A stretch of DNA of 64,000 nt from CTSoil-075 sp964292325 (GCA_964292325.1 CAXYVG010000004.1:1-64000); one strand, 5' to 3'; shown: positions 28,750-39,765, numbered from the stretch's first letter. Notes: a model not told the origin generated them from the letters alone. Translations and numbers: made by a program.

Positions 28750-30588
28750 TTACTTCTTTTCATCGTCGACTACTTTATATTCAGCGTCAACAATTTTTTC
28801 GTCTTTTTCCCCACCAGGTGCTGCTTGCCCTGCTTGAGCAGCCTCAGCAGCTTCTTGTTCTTCTTTATACATAGCAGCTGACATTTCATACAATGGTTTT
28901 GTTAACTCTTCTGTATCTGCTTTAATTTTTTCAATGTCTGTGCCTTTTAGGCTTTCTTTCAATTGTTCAGCAGCTTTTTCTACTTTTTCTACTAGTTCTT
29001 TATCTGCTTTATCGCCCATATCTTTAATGGTCTTTTCTGCTTGGTATACTAAAGAATCAGCATTATTACGAGTTTCTACTTCATCTTTACGTGCTTTATC
29101 TTCCGCAGCATGTGCTTCTGCTTCTTGTACCATGCGTTCAATATCATCTTTATTCATGCCACCTGAAGAGGTAATGGTGATTTTTTGTTCTTTACCAGTT
29201 CCCAAATCTTTTGCTGATACATGAACAATACCATTCGCATCAATATCAAATTTTACTTCGATACGTGGCACACCGCGTTGTGCTGGTGGAATATCTTTTA
29301 GTTCAAAACGACCTAGAGTCTTATTGTAGGTAGCCATTTCACGTTCACCTTGTAAAACATGAATGTCTACAGAAGGTTGATTATCAGCAGCTGTGGAGAA
29401 TATTTGGCTCTTAGATGTAGGAATCGTAGTATTACGTTCAATAATCTTAGTGCATACGCCACCTAATGTTTCAATACCAAGAGAAAGTGGAGTAACATCA
29501 AGAAGTAGCACGTCTTTTACTTCGCCTACAAGTACACCAGCCTGGATAGCAGCCCCTACCGCTACACATTCATCAGGATTTACACCACGATGAGGTTCTT
29601 TACCCAAGAATTTTTTAATCGCTTCTTGTACTGCTGGAATACGAGTCGAACCACCAACCAAGATTACTTTTTCAATATCGCTTGGAGACAAACCAGAGTC
29701 GCTCATAGCCTGGCGAGTTGGTCCCATTGTAGATTCAACCAAATCAGCAGTTAATTCATCAAATTTAGCTCTTGTAAGGTTAAGATCCAAATGCTTAGGA
29801 CCATTTTGATCTGCCGTAATAAATGGTAAGTTAATATTTGTAGTCATTACGCCAGACAATTCGATTTTCGCTTTTTCAGCTGCTTCGCGTAAACGTTGCT
29901 CTGCCATGCGATCTTTTGATAAATCAACGCCAGTTTCTTTTTTGAATTCAGAAATAAACCATTTCATGATACGTTCATCAAAATCATCGCCGCCCAAACG
30001 GTTATTACCATTGGTAGCTTTTACTTCAAATACGCCTTCACCAAGTTCTAGGATGGATACATCAAACGTACCGCCCCCTAAGTCAAATACAAGTACTGTA
30101 TGGTCATCACCTTTGTCAATACCATAGGCAAGCGCTGCTGCTGTTGGTTCATTGATAATTCTTAGTACTTCAAGACCAGCAATCGTTCCTGCATCTTTCG
30201 TTGCTTGACGTTGGCTATCATTATAATATGCAGGAACAGTGATTACAGCTTTCGTCACTGTTTGACCTAAATAAGCTTCTGCATCTGTTTTTAATTTTTG
30301 CAAAATCATTGCGGAAATTTCTTGTGGTGTATAGTTTTTGCCATCAATTGTTACTTTATGATCTGTACCCATATGACGTTTGATCGAACTAATTGTACGA
30401 TCAGGATTGGACACCGCTTGACGTTTTGCAACTTGACCAACTAAACGTTCATCTGTCTTAGAAAAACCTACGACAGATGGAGTAATGCGTGCACCTTCCG
30501 CATTCGCAATAACAACTGGTTCTCCACCTTCCATTACTGCTACACATGAATTTGTTGTTCCAAGATCTATACCAATTACTTTTGACAT
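28750..30588 (-). CDS. dnaK: Chaperone protein DnaK (Hsp70)
   Basis: 612-aa ATP-dependent chaperone. Nucleotide-binding domain begins [20 protein letters not shown] and carries [12 protein letters not shown]; substrate domain [17 protein letters not shown]; lid ending in [12 protein letters not shown]. No truncation. Between grpE and dnaJ in the HrcA operon. Confidence 0.98.
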   Translation of the reverse strand: MSKVIGIDLGTTNSCVAVMEGGEPVVIANAEGARITPSVVGFSKTDERLVGQVAKRQAVSNPDRTISSIKRHMGTDHKVTIDGKNYTPQEISAMILQKLKTDAEAYLGQTVTKAVITVPAYYNDSQRQATKDAGTIAGLEVLRIINEPTAAALAYGIDKGDDHTVLVFDLGGGTFDVSILELGEGVFEVKATNGNNRLGGDDFDERIMKWFISEFKKETGVDLSKDRMAEQRLREAAEKAKIELSGVMTTNINLPFITADQNGPKHLDLNLTRAKFDELTADLVESTMGPTRQAMSDSGLSPSDIEKVILVGGSTRIPAVQEAIKKFLGKEPHRGVNPDECVAVGAAIQAGVLVGEVKDVLLLDVTPLSLGIETLGGVCTKIIERNTTIPTSKSQIFSTAADNQPSVDIHVLQGEREMATYNKTLGRFELKDIPPAQRGVPRIEVKFDIDANGIVHVSAKDLGTGKEQKITITSSGGMNKDDIERMVQEAEAHAAEDKARKDEVETRNNADSLVYQAEKTIKDMGDKADKELVEKVEKAAEQLKESLKGTDIEKIKADTEELTKPLYEMSAAMYKEEQEAAEAAQAGQAAPGGEKDEKIVDAEYKVVDDEKK

Positions 30589-30695
30589 GATGTATTCCTC
30601 CTCGAATATGTAAAATTTTGTACATTCAAATGAAGTCTATGCGACTTATATCTTACAGAAGTAACAGATATTCTCTTACTTCTAATTAAGAACTC

Positions 30696-31247
30696 TTAAT
30701 TACCCACGACTTTTACCATACTAGGTCTAATCACCTTACCACGTACAGTATACCCTTTTTGTAATTCTTCCACGATCGTGCCGTCTACTTGATTTTCATC
30801 TTCGACACGCATAACCGCTTCATGCTTTTGTGGATCAAAAATCTGTCCCACTGCTTCCACTGTTGCCAATCCACATTTTTCAAGAACCTGAAGGAACTGA
30901 CGATGAATCATCTCAACCCCTTGTAAGACAGTTGCCGCATCTTGTGTTGCTGCACTGCTTAAAGCTCTTTCAAAATTATCAACTACCGGTAATAAATCAA
31001 GTAGTACATTTTGCGCTACAACAACTGATAAATCTTCTTTTTCTTGACGAGTACGGCGGCGATGATTTTCAAAATCGGCCTGCAAGCGTTTATAGCGGTC
31101 AATATGTTCTTCCACTAAACGTTTTTGCTCTACAATATCTGCTTCCAATTTATTTGTCTCATCATTTTCTACACTATCAATAATCGGCTCGACAGTTTCC
31201 TCTACTACTTCATCATTCGCATTCTCTACTTCGTTTTCTTTAGTCAA
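30696..31247 (-). CDS. grpE: Nucleotide exchange factor GrpE
   Basis: 183-aa exchange factor for DnaK: acidic N-terminus, long coiled coil (VEEHIDRYKRLQADFENHRR) and the signature VLEKCGLATVEAVGQIFDPQ to HEAVM. It begins 18 nt after the chaperonin gene, so both are in one transcript. Confidence 0.95.
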   Translation of the reverse strand: MTKENEVENANDEVVEETVEPIIDSVENDETNKLEADIVEQKRLVEEHIDRYKRLQADFENHRRRTRQEKEDLSVVVAQNVLLDLLPVVDNFERALSSAATQDAATVLQGVEMIHRQFLQVLEKCGLATVEAVGQIFDPQKHEAVMRVEDENQVDGTIVEELQKGYTVRGKVIRPSMVKVVGN

Positions 31248-31264
31248 TTATATCACCTCATATT

Positions 31265-32851
31265 TTAAAATTGTGTCAATCCAGCTACTTTATTGACCCC
31301 AGCTTGAGCGGCATGACCGTTTTCCACTTTCTTTTTGATAATCGTATCAATCCGCAAAATAGCAATCGCTACTTCACCAGCTGCTTTTACTGCATGTAAT
31401 TTTACCTTTACAGGGTCAACAACACCTAGCTCTAGCATATCAACAATTTCACCAGTATCACAATCAATCCCCAATGAATCTACACCACTACTACCATGCG
31501 CAGCCACTACCTCTTCTATCTTTTCCAGAGGATTGTAACCAGCGTTTTCTATAATTTGCGATAATGGCCGCCGCAAGGCATGGGTTACACAATCCACCCC
31601 ATACGCGGACATACCCTTCACATTTCCTCGCGAACTTTCGATGAAACGGCTAATCGCTATTTCTATAGAACCACCTCCAGGCACATATCCACTTTGGATA
31701 GCCGCCTGTACGCTAGATGCTGCATCTTGGGCAATACGTTGACGTTCGCCAACGACTTCAGCTGTCGAAGCACCTACTAAAATAGTAGCCATCGGTTTAC
31801 CAGCCCCGCCCAAAATACGAATATGTTTTAACTTTTCATCACTATATATCGTAGACGATTGTCCTAGATATTTTTCAATATCAGCTAACTCTTTTTTGAG
31901 GCCAGTACGTTTGATCATTCGCGCTCCCACATGTTCTGCAGCACGCCTTAAATCTTCACTTGGCACTCGCTGAATCACCATAATACCAGCATCGGTTAAT
32001 ATTTCTTCCGCCATGGCATGCACACCTCGGTCTACTAATACCACTGCTACGCCAAGCTGGATGATTTTATATACATTGTTTTTAAATTCATGTTGTAATT
32101 CACGATACAGATTAAATCCAGCCTCTGTACTTAATGCTTCATCCTCAAGCGTTTCAGGTTCTAAGGCATCATCAATGACGAGTACCTTTGCTTGGCTTAC
32201 CGTTAAGGGCATTTCCTGATTCATACGTTCTTTGCCAACAATTACACCCATAAATACTTCATTATCAGCGCCTGCCTCAGCTAGGATAATATCTGATAAT
32301 TTAAAATTAGGTTCACATAATTTTGTAGCGCCAATTAAGCCAGCAGACTTGACAACAAGCTCTGCAATATCTTCATATTCGCGCCCGGCAATCATGGCAA
32401 TATTGTGTAATATCGGATCATTCACATCAGCAATCAGCCTTGTATGTAGCTTGATTTGCTCTAACGCACAATGTATACCATATCGAACCCCTTCGATAAC
32501 CCTAGAAATAGGAACTCCTCGTAGTACTTGATTAACCCCTTCACTTACAAGACCACCAGCCATAATGGTTGCTGTTGTGGTACCATCTCCAACCGCAGCT
32601 TGTTGCGCCTTAGCAATATTGATCAGCATATTCGCTGCTGGATGATTGACTTCCATTTTATCCAAAATGGTAACACCATCATTGGTAATAATAACATCCC
32701 CTGAAGCATCCACTAGCATGGTATCAAGCCCCTTAGGGCCAATTGTACCTTCCACAGCGGCTGTAATGGCTCTAACAGCATTGGCATTCGTCATGAGTGC
32801 TGCTAAACTCTCATCCGCCTCAGAACTATTGCTACCTGGCTTTCGCTTCAT
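31265..32851 (-). CDS. Archaeal-like (group III) chaperonin in the dnaK operon
   Basis: 528-aa chaperonin subunit of the thermosome/TCP-1 type, not GroEL. GPKG at 38-41, NDGVTIL at 57-63 and the nucleotide motif GDGTTT at 88-93 are intact, as is GYVPGGGSIEIAISRF (about 385). The tail lacks the GGM repeat of GroEL. In Carboxydothermus and a few other Firmicutes such group III chaperonins are known to sit in the dnaK operon; they fold proteins without a GroES lid. Here it lies between hrcA and grpE behind a CIRCE site, so heat-shock control is expected. No groESL is in the window. Confidence 0.92.
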   Translation of the reverse strand: MKRKPGSNSSEADESLAALMTNANAVRAITAAVEGTIGPKGLDTMLVDASGDVIITNDGVTILDKMEVNHPAANMLINIAKAQQAAVGDGTTTATIMAGGLVSEGVNQVLRGVPISRVIEGVRYGIHCALEQIKLHTRLIADVNDPILHNIAMIAGREYEDIAELVVKSAGLIGATKLCEPNFKLSDIILAEAGADNEVFMGVIVGKERMNQEMPLTVSQAKVLVIDDALEPETLEDEALSTEAGFNLYRELQHEFKNNVYKIIQLGVAVVLVDRGVHAMAEEILTDAGIMVIQRVPSEDLRRAAEHVGARMIKRTGLKKELADIEKYLGQSSTIYSDEKLKHIRILGGAGKPMATILVGASTAEVVGERQRIAQDAASSVQAAIQSGYVPGGGSIEIAISRFIESSRGNVKGMSAYGVDCVTHALRRPLSQIIENAGYNPLEKIEEVVAAHGSSGVDSLGIDCDTGEIVDMLELGVVDPVKVKLHAVKAAGEVAIAILRIDTIIKKKVENGHAAQAGVNKVAGLTQF

Positions 32852-32907
32852 CTGTTACTACCCCCAACTCATCATACTATGTATAGTAGAGTTAGTATTA
32901 CCTAACT

Positions 32908-33936
32908 CTACACCTTATACTTTTTTAATACCTCTCCCAAGTGGCGATGCATAAATTCCAGTACGGACATGACTTTGCCATAATCCATTCTAGTCGGCCC
33001 TAATACTGCTACCGTTCCGACTACTTCACCTTCAATACGATAAGTAGCCTGCACCATACTACAGTCTTTAATACCACTATATTTATTTTCACCACCAATA
33101 GTAACAATTACACCATCATTTTCTTGTTTCTGTAAAATATCACATAACAATTGTTCTTCTTCTAACATGTCAAGAAATGATTTGACTTTGTCTACATTTT
33201 TAAATTCAGGTTGGCTGAGCAGTTGCGTCGTACCCCCAAGATATAATCGTTCATTTCTTTCCACAACCAATGCTTGCCTTAGTATTTCGATTGCCGTTTC
33301 AAACAACTCTGCATCTACATCAATTTCATGTTGTATATCTTTGCGTACCGCTACTTTTATCTTATCAAAAGAAAGTCCAGACAAACGTTTCGTGATACTA
33401 TCAGCAATTTGCTTCAAATCAGCGAATGATGTACCTTCCGGTATATCAATCACCTTATTTTCTACCAATCCGGTATCTGTAACCACTACTAAAATAGCCC
33501 GCGACTCATCAAATGGTAGAAACTTTAAATATTTAAGAGCACATTGCGATACTTGTGGTGCTAGTACTAATGAAATATTACTAGTCATTTTTGACAAAAG
33601 CTTAGCCGTTTCCTGAAACACTTCTGCCACATGGCGAGTCTTAAGTTGATACCAATTTTGGATTAATTCCCTCTCTTGTTCGGATATTTGTGTCGGTGCT
33701 AATAAAGAGTCTACATAAAACCGATACCCTTTCGCAGAAGGTATACGTCCTGAAGATGTATGCAGTTGTTCAAGATAGCCTAATAGTTCCAGATCGGCCA
33801 TTTCGTTACGAATGGTCGCTGGACTGACTCCCAAATCATGCTTACGCGCAATCGTTCGTGAACCAATAGGCTCAGCGGTGGAAATATAATCATCAATAAT
33901 AGCTTGAAGGATACTTCGTTTTCTCTTATCTATCAT
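32908..33936 (-). CDS. hrcA: Heat-inducible transcription repressor HrcA
   Basis: 342-aa repressor that binds CIRCE. N-terminal winged helix (DKRKRSILQAIIDDYISTAEPIGSRT, split here as DKRKRSILQAIIDDY and PIGSRTIARKHDLG), GAF-like core and HrcA signature near the end (GPTRMDYGKVMSVLEFMH). ATG at 33936 follows AGGAGGTGG. First gene of its operon with a perfect CIRCE element 20 nt upstream, so it is autoregulated. Confidence 0.96.
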   Translation of the reverse strand: MIDKRKRSILQAIIDDYISTAEPIGSRTIARKHDLGVSPATIRNEMADLELLGYLEQLHTSSGRIPSAKGYRFYVDSLLAPTQISEQERELIQNWYQLKTRHVAEVFQETAKLLSKMTSNISLVLAPQVSQCALKYLKFLPFDESRAILVVVTDTGLVENKVIDIPEGTSFADLKQIADSITKRLSGLSFDKIKVAVRKDIQHEIDVDAELFETAIEILRQALVVERNERLYLGGTTQLLSQPEFKNVDKVKSFLDMLEEEQLLCDILQKQENDGVIVTIGGENKYSGIKDCSMVQATYRIEGEVVGTVAVLGPTRMDYGKVMSVLEFMHRHLGEVLKKYKV

Positions 33937-33956
33937 ACAAGCTCCACCTCCTATTA

Positions 33957-33983
33957 TTAGCACTCTCTATGAGTGAGTGCTAA
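33957..33983. promoter_or_regulatory. CIRCE operator
   Basis: TTAGCACTC, nine bases, GAGTGCTAA: a perfect match to the CIRCE consensus, immediately downstream of the hrcA promoter. HrcA repression of the entire hrcA-chaperonin-grpE-dnaK-dnaJ unit follows. Confidence 0.97.
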
Positions 33984-33994
33984 CGCCTAATAAA

Positions 33995-34023
33995 AAAATA
34001 CCACTCTTAAGACCGAATGTCAA
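33995..34023 (-). promoter_or_regulatory. Sigma-A promoter of the hrcA heat-shock operon
   Basis: Minus strand TTGACA (34023-34018), 17-nt spacer, TATTTT (34000-33995), then CIRCE. Confidence 0.8.
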
Positions 34024-34067
34024 GGTCTAATCCACGAGTCTTAAAAAAAATATTATATATTTTTGCT

Positions 34068-35207
34068 TTATTCTGGCAAAAATGCACCAAATACAATATT
34101 TCCATATTTCATACCGATTACGCTAAGATGAATTTGTTCTTTTGTTGCAACAATAAGCTTTTTTTCAACCAATTCTGATACTACTTCTCGATAATGTTGA
34201 AAAAAATCAGTCTGAAAATATTGATCGAATGCTTGTACTGATAATCCCTGTACCGTTCGCAATGATAAAAAAACATATTCTGCCATCGCAATGTTGCGTT
34301 CTGGGGTTTCCCATATTTCGATCGGTGATTGCCCGTTTTGAATGGTTTGTATATAGGATAGAACATCCACTATATTGGCTCGCCTCTCACTTTGCCAAAA
34401 AGAGTGAGCTGCAGCGCCAACCCCAATATAAGGCTGATACTGCCAATACTTTAAATTATGGCGACATTCATAGCCTTGTTTTGCAAAATTAGATATCTCA
34501 TATCGCTTAAATCCATTTGCCGGCAAAAACTCGGTTGTCATCTGGTACATAGCCTCGTCCACTTCTTCTTCTGGCAACTGTAACGTACCATCTTGCTGCA
34601 TCTTAGCAAAGTGTGTGCCCTCTTCTACTTTTAACCCATAGGCCGAAATATGAGTAATGTCCATTTGTATGGCCTGCATCATACTATCTTGCAGCTCTTT
34701 AACCGACTGATCCGGCAGTCCATACATTAAATCAACATTAATGTTATCAAATCCAGCTTCCTTTGCCATATGAATGACTTCTCTTGCCTGCTGAGCAGAA
34801 TGTATCCTGCCGATTCCTAGCAGTAGTGGATCGGAAAAACTTTGCACTCCAAAACTAAGACGATTCACACCACCAGCACGTAACACGTCTAGCTTTTGCT
34901 GATCCACTGTACCAGGGTTGGCTTCCATACTAAATTCAACAGTCGGTGCAAGCGAAAAACTAGTATTCACTTGCCGTAATAGTTGCTTTAAGGAACTCGC
35001 TGGCAAGACAGTTGGCGTCCCACCACCAACATAAACAGTGTCAACTATACAACCAGATAAAACGCCGCCCAAGCCAGAAATTTCCTGACATAAGGCGGCA
35101 ACATAAGGCTGATATAAGTGAGTCAGATTGGCATGAGAAGGAAAATCACAATACAAACACTTTTGTTGACAAAAAGGAATATGAATATATAACCCAATCT
35201 TCATCAT
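34068..35207 (-). CDS. hemW: HemW-type radical SAM protein (heme chaperone family)
   Basis: 379-aa radical-SAM protein. The cluster motif is C13xxxC17xxC20 (HIPFCQQKCLYCDF); GGGTPT and the HemN C-terminal domain follow. HemW delivers heme rather than acting as coproporphyrinogen dehydrogenase. It is between lepA and hrcA, the usual Firmicute place. Two adjacent ATGs share the AAAGGTGAT site. Confidence 0.92.
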   Translation of the reverse strand: MMKIGLYIHIPFCQQKCLYCDFPSHANLTHLYQPYVAALCQEISGLGGVLSGCIVDTVYVGGGTPTVLPASSLKQLLRQVNTSFSLAPTVEFSMEANPGTVDQQKLDVLRAGGVNRLSFGVQSFSDPLLLGIGRIHSAQQAREVIHMAKEAGFDNINVDLMYGLPDQSVKELQDSMMQAIQMDITHISAYGLKVEEGTHFAKMQQDGTLQLPEEEVDEAMYQMTTEFLPANGFKRYEISNFAKQGYECRHNLKYWQYQPYIGVGAAAHSFWQSERRANIVDVLSYIQTIQNGQSPIEIWETPERNIAMAEYVFLSLRTVQGLSVQAFDQYFQTDFFQHYREVVSELVEKKLIVATKEQIHLSVIGMKYGNIVFGAFLPE

Positions 35208-35216
35208 CTATCACCT

Positions 35217-37013
35217 TTAATCAATCTTTAATATGGCCATGAAAGCTTCCTGTGGTACTTCTACATTACCAACTTGCTTCATGCGCTTCTTACCTTCTTT
35301 TTGTTTTTCTAACAATTTACGTTTTCGGCTAATATCGCCACCATAACATTTGGCCAAGACATCTTTGCGCATAGCTCGTACACTTTCCCGTGCTATTACC
35401 TTATTACCAATAGCTGCTTGAATTGGAATTTCAAACATTTGTCTTGGGATAATGCCTTTTAATTTTTCTACTAGAAGTCGTCCTCGATAAGTAGCTTTAT
35501 CGCGATGCACAATAATTGACAATGCATCAACAATTTCACCATTTAATAAAATATCAAGTTTTACTAATTGAGATTGTCGGTAGCCAACCATTTCATAATC
35601 TAATGATGCATAGCCCCGAGTAGCAGATTTTAAACGATCAAAATAATCATAAATAATTTCACTGAGTGGCAAATGATATGTAATCATAACCCGAGTAGTA
35701 TCTAAATATTTCATATCTTTAAACTCACCGCGTTTTTCCTGCGACAGTTCCATTACTACCCCTACATAATCATTAGGCACAATGACCATTGCCTTGACAT
35801 AAGGCTCTTCGACATGTTCAATTTCTTGCGGCGTTGGTAGTTTAGAAGGATTTTCAATTTCGAATATTTCACCATCGGTCTTAAACACTTTATAGATAAC
35901 ACTTGGTGCTGTTGTAATCAATGAAAGATTGTATTCGCGCTCTAAGCGTTCTTGTACGACTTCCATATGTAGTAATCCGAGGAAACCGCAACGGAAACCA
36001 AATCCTAGCGCAATCGATGTCTCTGGTTCAAATATCAATGATGCATCATTTAGTTTTAATTTTTCTAATGCATCCCGTAAAATATCATATTCTGAAGTAT
36101 CTACAGGATATAAACCGCAGTATACCATCGGTGTAACCTTACGATAACCAGGTAGTGCCTCAGCAACTGGATTGTCAGCATCTGTGATAGTATCACCAAC
36201 ACGAACATCTTTGACATTTTTAATGCTACCAGACACAAAACCAACATGTCCTGGTCCTAGCTCTGCAACATTCGCCATCATGGGTTTAAAGACGCCAACC
36301 TCTGTTACCTCTACGATTTTATTCGTAGCCATCATTTTCATTTTCATACCTGGCTTAATCGTCCCATTTATTACCCGCACATAGGCAATAACACCTTTAT
36401 AGGCATCAAAATGAGAATCAAAAATCAATGCACATAGTGGCTCATCCGCATTCCCTTTTGGTGGTGGAATCTTTGTTACAATGGCTTCTAATACTTCTTC
36501 AATACCAATACCTGTTTTGGCACTGGTAAGTACGGCATCTGAAGTATCTAAACCAATAACATCTTCAACCTCTTTTTTTACACGCTCTGGGTCAGCACTA
36601 GGTAAATCAATTTTGTTAATAACCGTAACGATCTCCAGATCATTATCAAGTGCCAAATATACATTCGCCAATGTTTGGGCTTCAATCCCTTGCGCTGCAT
36701 CAACAATCAGCAATGCACCTTCACAAGCTGCCAAACTACGTGATACTTCATAACTAAAGTCAACGTGCCCTGGTGTATCAATCAAGTTTAACATATACGT
36801 TTCGCCATCTTTAGCGGTATAGGATAATCGTACAGACTGCGCTTTAATTGTGATTCCCCGTTCACGCTCAAGATCCATATGATCTAGTACTTGTGATTCC
36901 ATCTCTCTTGATGAAAGGGTACCTGTATACTCAATTAGCCGATCAGCAAGTGTAGACTTCCCGTGATCTATATGAGCAATTATCGAAAAATTGCGGATAT
37001 TGCTGGTTTTCAT
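35217..37013 (-). CDS. lepA: Elongation factor 4 (LepA)
   Basis: 598-aa ribosome-associated GTPase. G1 [11 protein letters not shown]3 DTPGHVDF, G4 NKIDLP; EF-G-like domains and the unique C-terminal domain ending with [11 protein letters not shown]. Complete. Confidence 0.97.
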   Translation of the reverse strand: MKTSNIRNFSIIAHIDHGKSTLADRLIEYTGTLSSREMESQVLDHMDLERERGITIKAQSVRLSYTAKDGETYMLNLIDTPGHVDFSYEVSRSLAACEGALLIVDAAQGIEAQTLANVYLALDNDLEIVTVINKIDLPSADPERVKKEVEDVIGLDTSDAVLTSAKTGIGIEEVLEAIVTKIPPPKGNADEPLCALIFDSHFDAYKGVIAYVRVINGTIKPGMKMKMMATNKIVEVTEVGVFKPMMANVAELGPGHVGFVSGSIKNVKDVRVGDTITDADNPVAEALPGYRKVTPMVYCGLYPVDTSEYDILRDALEKLKLNDASLIFEPETSIALGFGFRCGFLGLLHMEVVQERLEREYNLSLITTAPSVIYKVFKTDGEIFEIENPSKLPTPQEIEHVEEPYVKAMVIVPNDYVGVVMELSQEKRGEFKDMKYLDTTRVMITYHLPLSEIIYDYFDRLKSATRGYASLDYEMVGYRQSQLVKLDILLNGEIVDALSIIVHRDKATYRGRLLVEKLKGIIPRQMFEIPIQAAIGNKVIARESVRAMRKDVLAKCYGGDISRKRKLLEKQKEGKKRMKQVGNVEVPQEAFMAILKID

Positions 37014-37088
37014 AAAACCCTCCCTCTAAATATAGACAACTAATTACTGGTATTGATTATATCACCTGCTACATATCACCTGCAAGTA

Positions 37089-37535
37089 TTACCTCAACTG
37101 CTTCCGATAAACATATATCTTTTGTCCAAGATCATGTATATATAATTCTAATTTTTGCTTATACTTGAAAGCTTCTGTTACCAGCAACTTAGCCTCTTCT
37201 TCCAAAAAAACCAGCTCTTTTGTACAATCAATTTCAATATAAGTCGGTATCGTAATATCATGTTCGGGGGTTTTTATCATTACATTTTTATCTGTATGGA
37301 TGATTTCTCCCACTGGATATATTGTACGCATCGTATAACCAATTCCTAATATATAGACAGTATAAACCTCACTTTGATTACGAATAATAGAAAAGGCATG
37401 ATCTGGATTCTCCTGTTGCGTTAGACTATGTAGTTGCCTTTCTGATACAGATACCCCAATGACTATAACACTAAGTAAAATGAATAAGCCGCGCAAAAGA
37501 AGCCGAATCTCCCGATACTCTACTAAGCAAAACAC
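37089..37535 (-). CDS. Hypothetical membrane-anchored protein
   Basis: 148 aa, not recognised. One TM helix near the N-terminus (LLLRGLFILLSVIVIGVSVS, about 11-30), the rest predicted outside the membrane with beta-rich sequence (EVYTVYILGIGYTMRTIYP). GTG start with AAGGTGATTTT. It lies between spoIIP and lepA, 21 nt after spoIIP, so co-transcription with the sporulation hydrolase gene and a sporulation-stage role are possible but unproved. Confidence 0.6.
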   Translation of the reverse strand: MFCLVEYREIRLLLRGLFILLSVIVIGVSVSERQLHSLTQQENPDHAFSIIRNQSEVYTVYILGIGYTMRTIYPVGEIIHTDKNVMIKTPEHDITIPTYIEIDCTKELVFLEEEAKLLVTEAFKYKQKLELYIHDLGQKIYVYRKQLR

Positions 37536-37556
37536 AAAATCACCTTATTTTCACTA

Positions 37557-38618
37557 TTATTTATTCTCAGCAATAATTTCAGCTACAATATCACCAAGTA
37601 GTTCAATTCCCCGCTCCGCTTCTTCTTTCGTATTTTCCTGACAACCAACTTCTATCAACAAAGCCCGAGGATGCAAATGCTGGTTATAGCGCCAATCATC
37701 TAGCCGGATACCCCGTGAAACACCTGGATACTTCTGATTCATCTTCGCATCAATTAATTTAGCAAACGCATGATTGCTCTGCCAATGAGGCTGAACCAGT
37801 CCTGGTTGCCCAGTCGTCACAATAATCATCATTCGCGCAACCTGTACACCATTCACTGTCGCGATATAATTCTCCCTTTTTTCAGCATCACGATGGATAT
37901 CAAAGATCATTTGCAGAGATGGATTTTCGGATAGCATATTTTTTACAGTCGTCTCAGAAGCACCATATGCCTTCATAAAACTTGGATAATCATGAATCGT
38001 AGTACTTTGCACTGCCAAAATTCCATAGGTATTCAAGCGTTTACTCAGCGCTTCTCCTACCTGTACAATATCACCTCGTTGTCCACCAGGACAATGAGAA
38101 CGGCCACTACTAGGAATAAAAGATTCCGCTGTATGGGTGTGATAAATTCCAACTAACGGTTTACTACTTGATAAATTAACCGTTGAATCAAATTGAGGAA
38201 AGTCCGGCAAATTCATTGCACTAACCACCTGGGTTTTAGATTGGGTCGCCGCCAAGATTGGGATTTCCGCCTGTAGAAAAGATCGCATATCTTTAACGTC
38301 TATATTGGTGAAAAACAGTATGGTTTCTCTTACTATCTGCCGCGTACTACTTTCATTTTTGTCTTTTATTACTACTTTCGGTTCTGTAGCACTACCTAAC
38401 CTCGGGACACCTGAAAATAATAAATCACGCCATTTAGGTAGATGTAACATTTGGTATTGCTGCATTCCAGCGCTAGTAGTCACTGGTACGACTTCCTCCG
38501 ATTGATTACTACATTTCCATATCATGATACATATACTCAATATAGCAACCGTAACAAGTATGCTTTTTTTTATAAAATAAATTCTTCTTACTCGGCGGCG
38601 CACACATCTTGCTAACAT
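37557..38618 (-). CDS. spoIIP: Stage II sporulation protein P
   Basis: 353-aa membrane-anchored peptidoglycan amidase/endopeptidase for engulfment. TM anchor about 18-36; catalytic region with YHTHTAESF and FDIHRDAE, and the C-terminal LIEVGCQENTKEEAERG. RBS GGGAGGAAAG. It follows gpr, the usual gpr-spoIIP pair. Confidence 0.94.
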   Translation of the reverse strand: MLARCVRRRVRRIYFIKKSILVTVAILSICIMIWKCSNQSEEVVPVTTSAGMQQYQMLHLPKWRDLLFSGVPRLGSATEPKVVIKDKNESSTRQIVRETILFFTNIDVKDMRSFLQAEIPILAATQSKTQVVSAMNLPDFPQFDSTVNLSSSKPLVGIYHTHTAESFIPSSGRSHCPGGQRGDIVQVGEALSKRLNTYGILAVQSTTIHDYPSFMKAYGASETTVKNMLSENPSLQMIFDIHRDAEKRENYIATVNGVQVARMMIIVTTGQPGLVQPHWQSNHAFAKLIDAKMNQKYPGVSRGIRLDDWRYNQHLHPRALLIEVGCQENTKEEAERGIELLGDIVAEIIAENK

Positions 38619-38709
38619 GCTTTCCTCCCATTGACACCTAAACGGATGATCCTATAGGTTGTCATAATTTTTGTTTACATACAATGTATATGCCTAGGAG
38701 GAAAAGGAT

Positions 38710-38757
38710 ATGAATAGAAAAACCACACGAAACGCAAAGACCACTGAGATTTTTTAA
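38710..38757 (+). CDS. Possible 15-codon ORF opposite the gpr-spoIIP gap
   Basis: ATG at 38710 follows TAGGAGGAAAAGG at ideal distance and encodes MNRKTTRNAKTTEIF before TAA, with the hairpin at 38729-38782 overlapping its end. Basic micropeptide or chance; no downstream plus-strand gene to lead. Confidence 0.3.
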   Translation: MNRKTTRNAKTTEIF

Positions 38758-38782
38758 CATCTCTGATGTGACCTTTGCGCCC
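38729..38782. terminator. Hairpin after gpr
   Basis: Long imperfect stem (CGCAAAG, CACTGAGAT and complements) immediately beyond the gpr stop; T-rich stretch follows less cleanly on the minus strand. Confidence 0.5.
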
Positions 38783-38784
38783 TT

Positions 38785-39765
38785 TCACTGTAAATATTGA
38801 TAAATATTTGCATAATCAATATGCGGATGCATTGCCTGGTTAATTCCGCCGGCCACGACAACTGCAATATCTTCTATAAAACGATCTACTTCTTTGGGCG
38901 TTACCATTAAATCGCCAAGAACTTCTGGTAACACCTGTCCCACAATAGTCTTGCGATCAGCATCCGATAAATGTTCCATACTCTTAAAATAACGCGCAAA
39001 AGGAGCGCTTTGCTGCAAGGTATCAATGGTATCCATCGCAATCGTCGAAGCATGAACCACTGTCGGCACACCAATCGCAATAACGGGAACCCCTAGCGAT
39101 TCTTTCGTTAGTCCAAACCGTTTATTTCCGACACCTGAACCAGGGCGAATTCCTGTATTAGCCAATTGCACTGTTGTGATGACTCTACGACTCGAAGCCG
39201 CAGCCAATGCATCAATCGCAATGACCAAATCTGGTTTTATTGTACTGACGATTCCTTGAACAATTTCCACTGTTTCCATACCGGTAATTCCTAGAACACC
39301 TGGCGCAATAGCACAAACTGATCGTACCCCACCCTTAAGTTCAGGTGATAACATTTCTTGCAAGTGGCGAGTAACCACTATTTTTTCTACTGCCCGTGGT
39401 CCTAGAGCATCGGGAGTGATATTGCGATTACCTAGACCAATAACGAGTACCATGGCATTCGGAGGCAACTCGACCATACTCACTAATTCTTGCCCGAGCA
39501 TCTTCATTATTTTTTCTTGCAGTGGTGTATTTTTATACTTAAGACCTTGCGCTTCAATGGTAATATATTTCCCTTGCCCTTTCCCCATAATACGTTCTGC
39601 CTCAGCGCTCGTAACACTCACTTTGGTCGTAATAGAGTCTTCCTCTTCTACTGTCTCTACAATCACTCCCGGAATCTCTTCACTGACCTTGCGGCTGATC
39701 ATCTCTCTTGCTTCTAAGGCTAAATCGGTTCGTGGTGTCCAGCTAACATTCTCCACTCGAATCAT
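38785..39765 (-). CDS. gpr: Germination protease GPR
   Basis: 326-aa aspartic-type A25 protease that degrades small acid-soluble spore proteins at germination. The N-terminal RTDLALEA is the processing site region of the zymogen; GLGNRNITPDALGPRAVEK and ALAAASSRRVITTVQLANTG are family motifs. ATG behind AAGGAGT. Forespore expression expected; I could not fix a sigma-G promoter with confidence. Confidence 0.95.
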   Translation of the reverse strand: MIRVENVSWTPRTDLALEAREMISRKVSEEIPGVIVETVEEEDSITTKVSVTSAEAERIMGKGQGKYITIEAQGLKYKNTPLQEKIMKMLGQELVSMVELPPNAMVLVIGLGNRNITPDALGPRAVEKIVVTRHLQEMLSPELKGGVRSVCAIAPGVLGITGMETVEIVQGIVSTIKPDLVIAIDALAAASSRRVITTVQLANTGIRPGSGVGNKRFGLTKESLGVPVIAIGVPTVVHASTIAMDTIDTLQQSAPFARYFKSMEHLSDADRKTIVGQVLPEVLGDLMVTPKEVDRFIEDIAVVVAGGINQAMHPHIDYANIYQYLQ

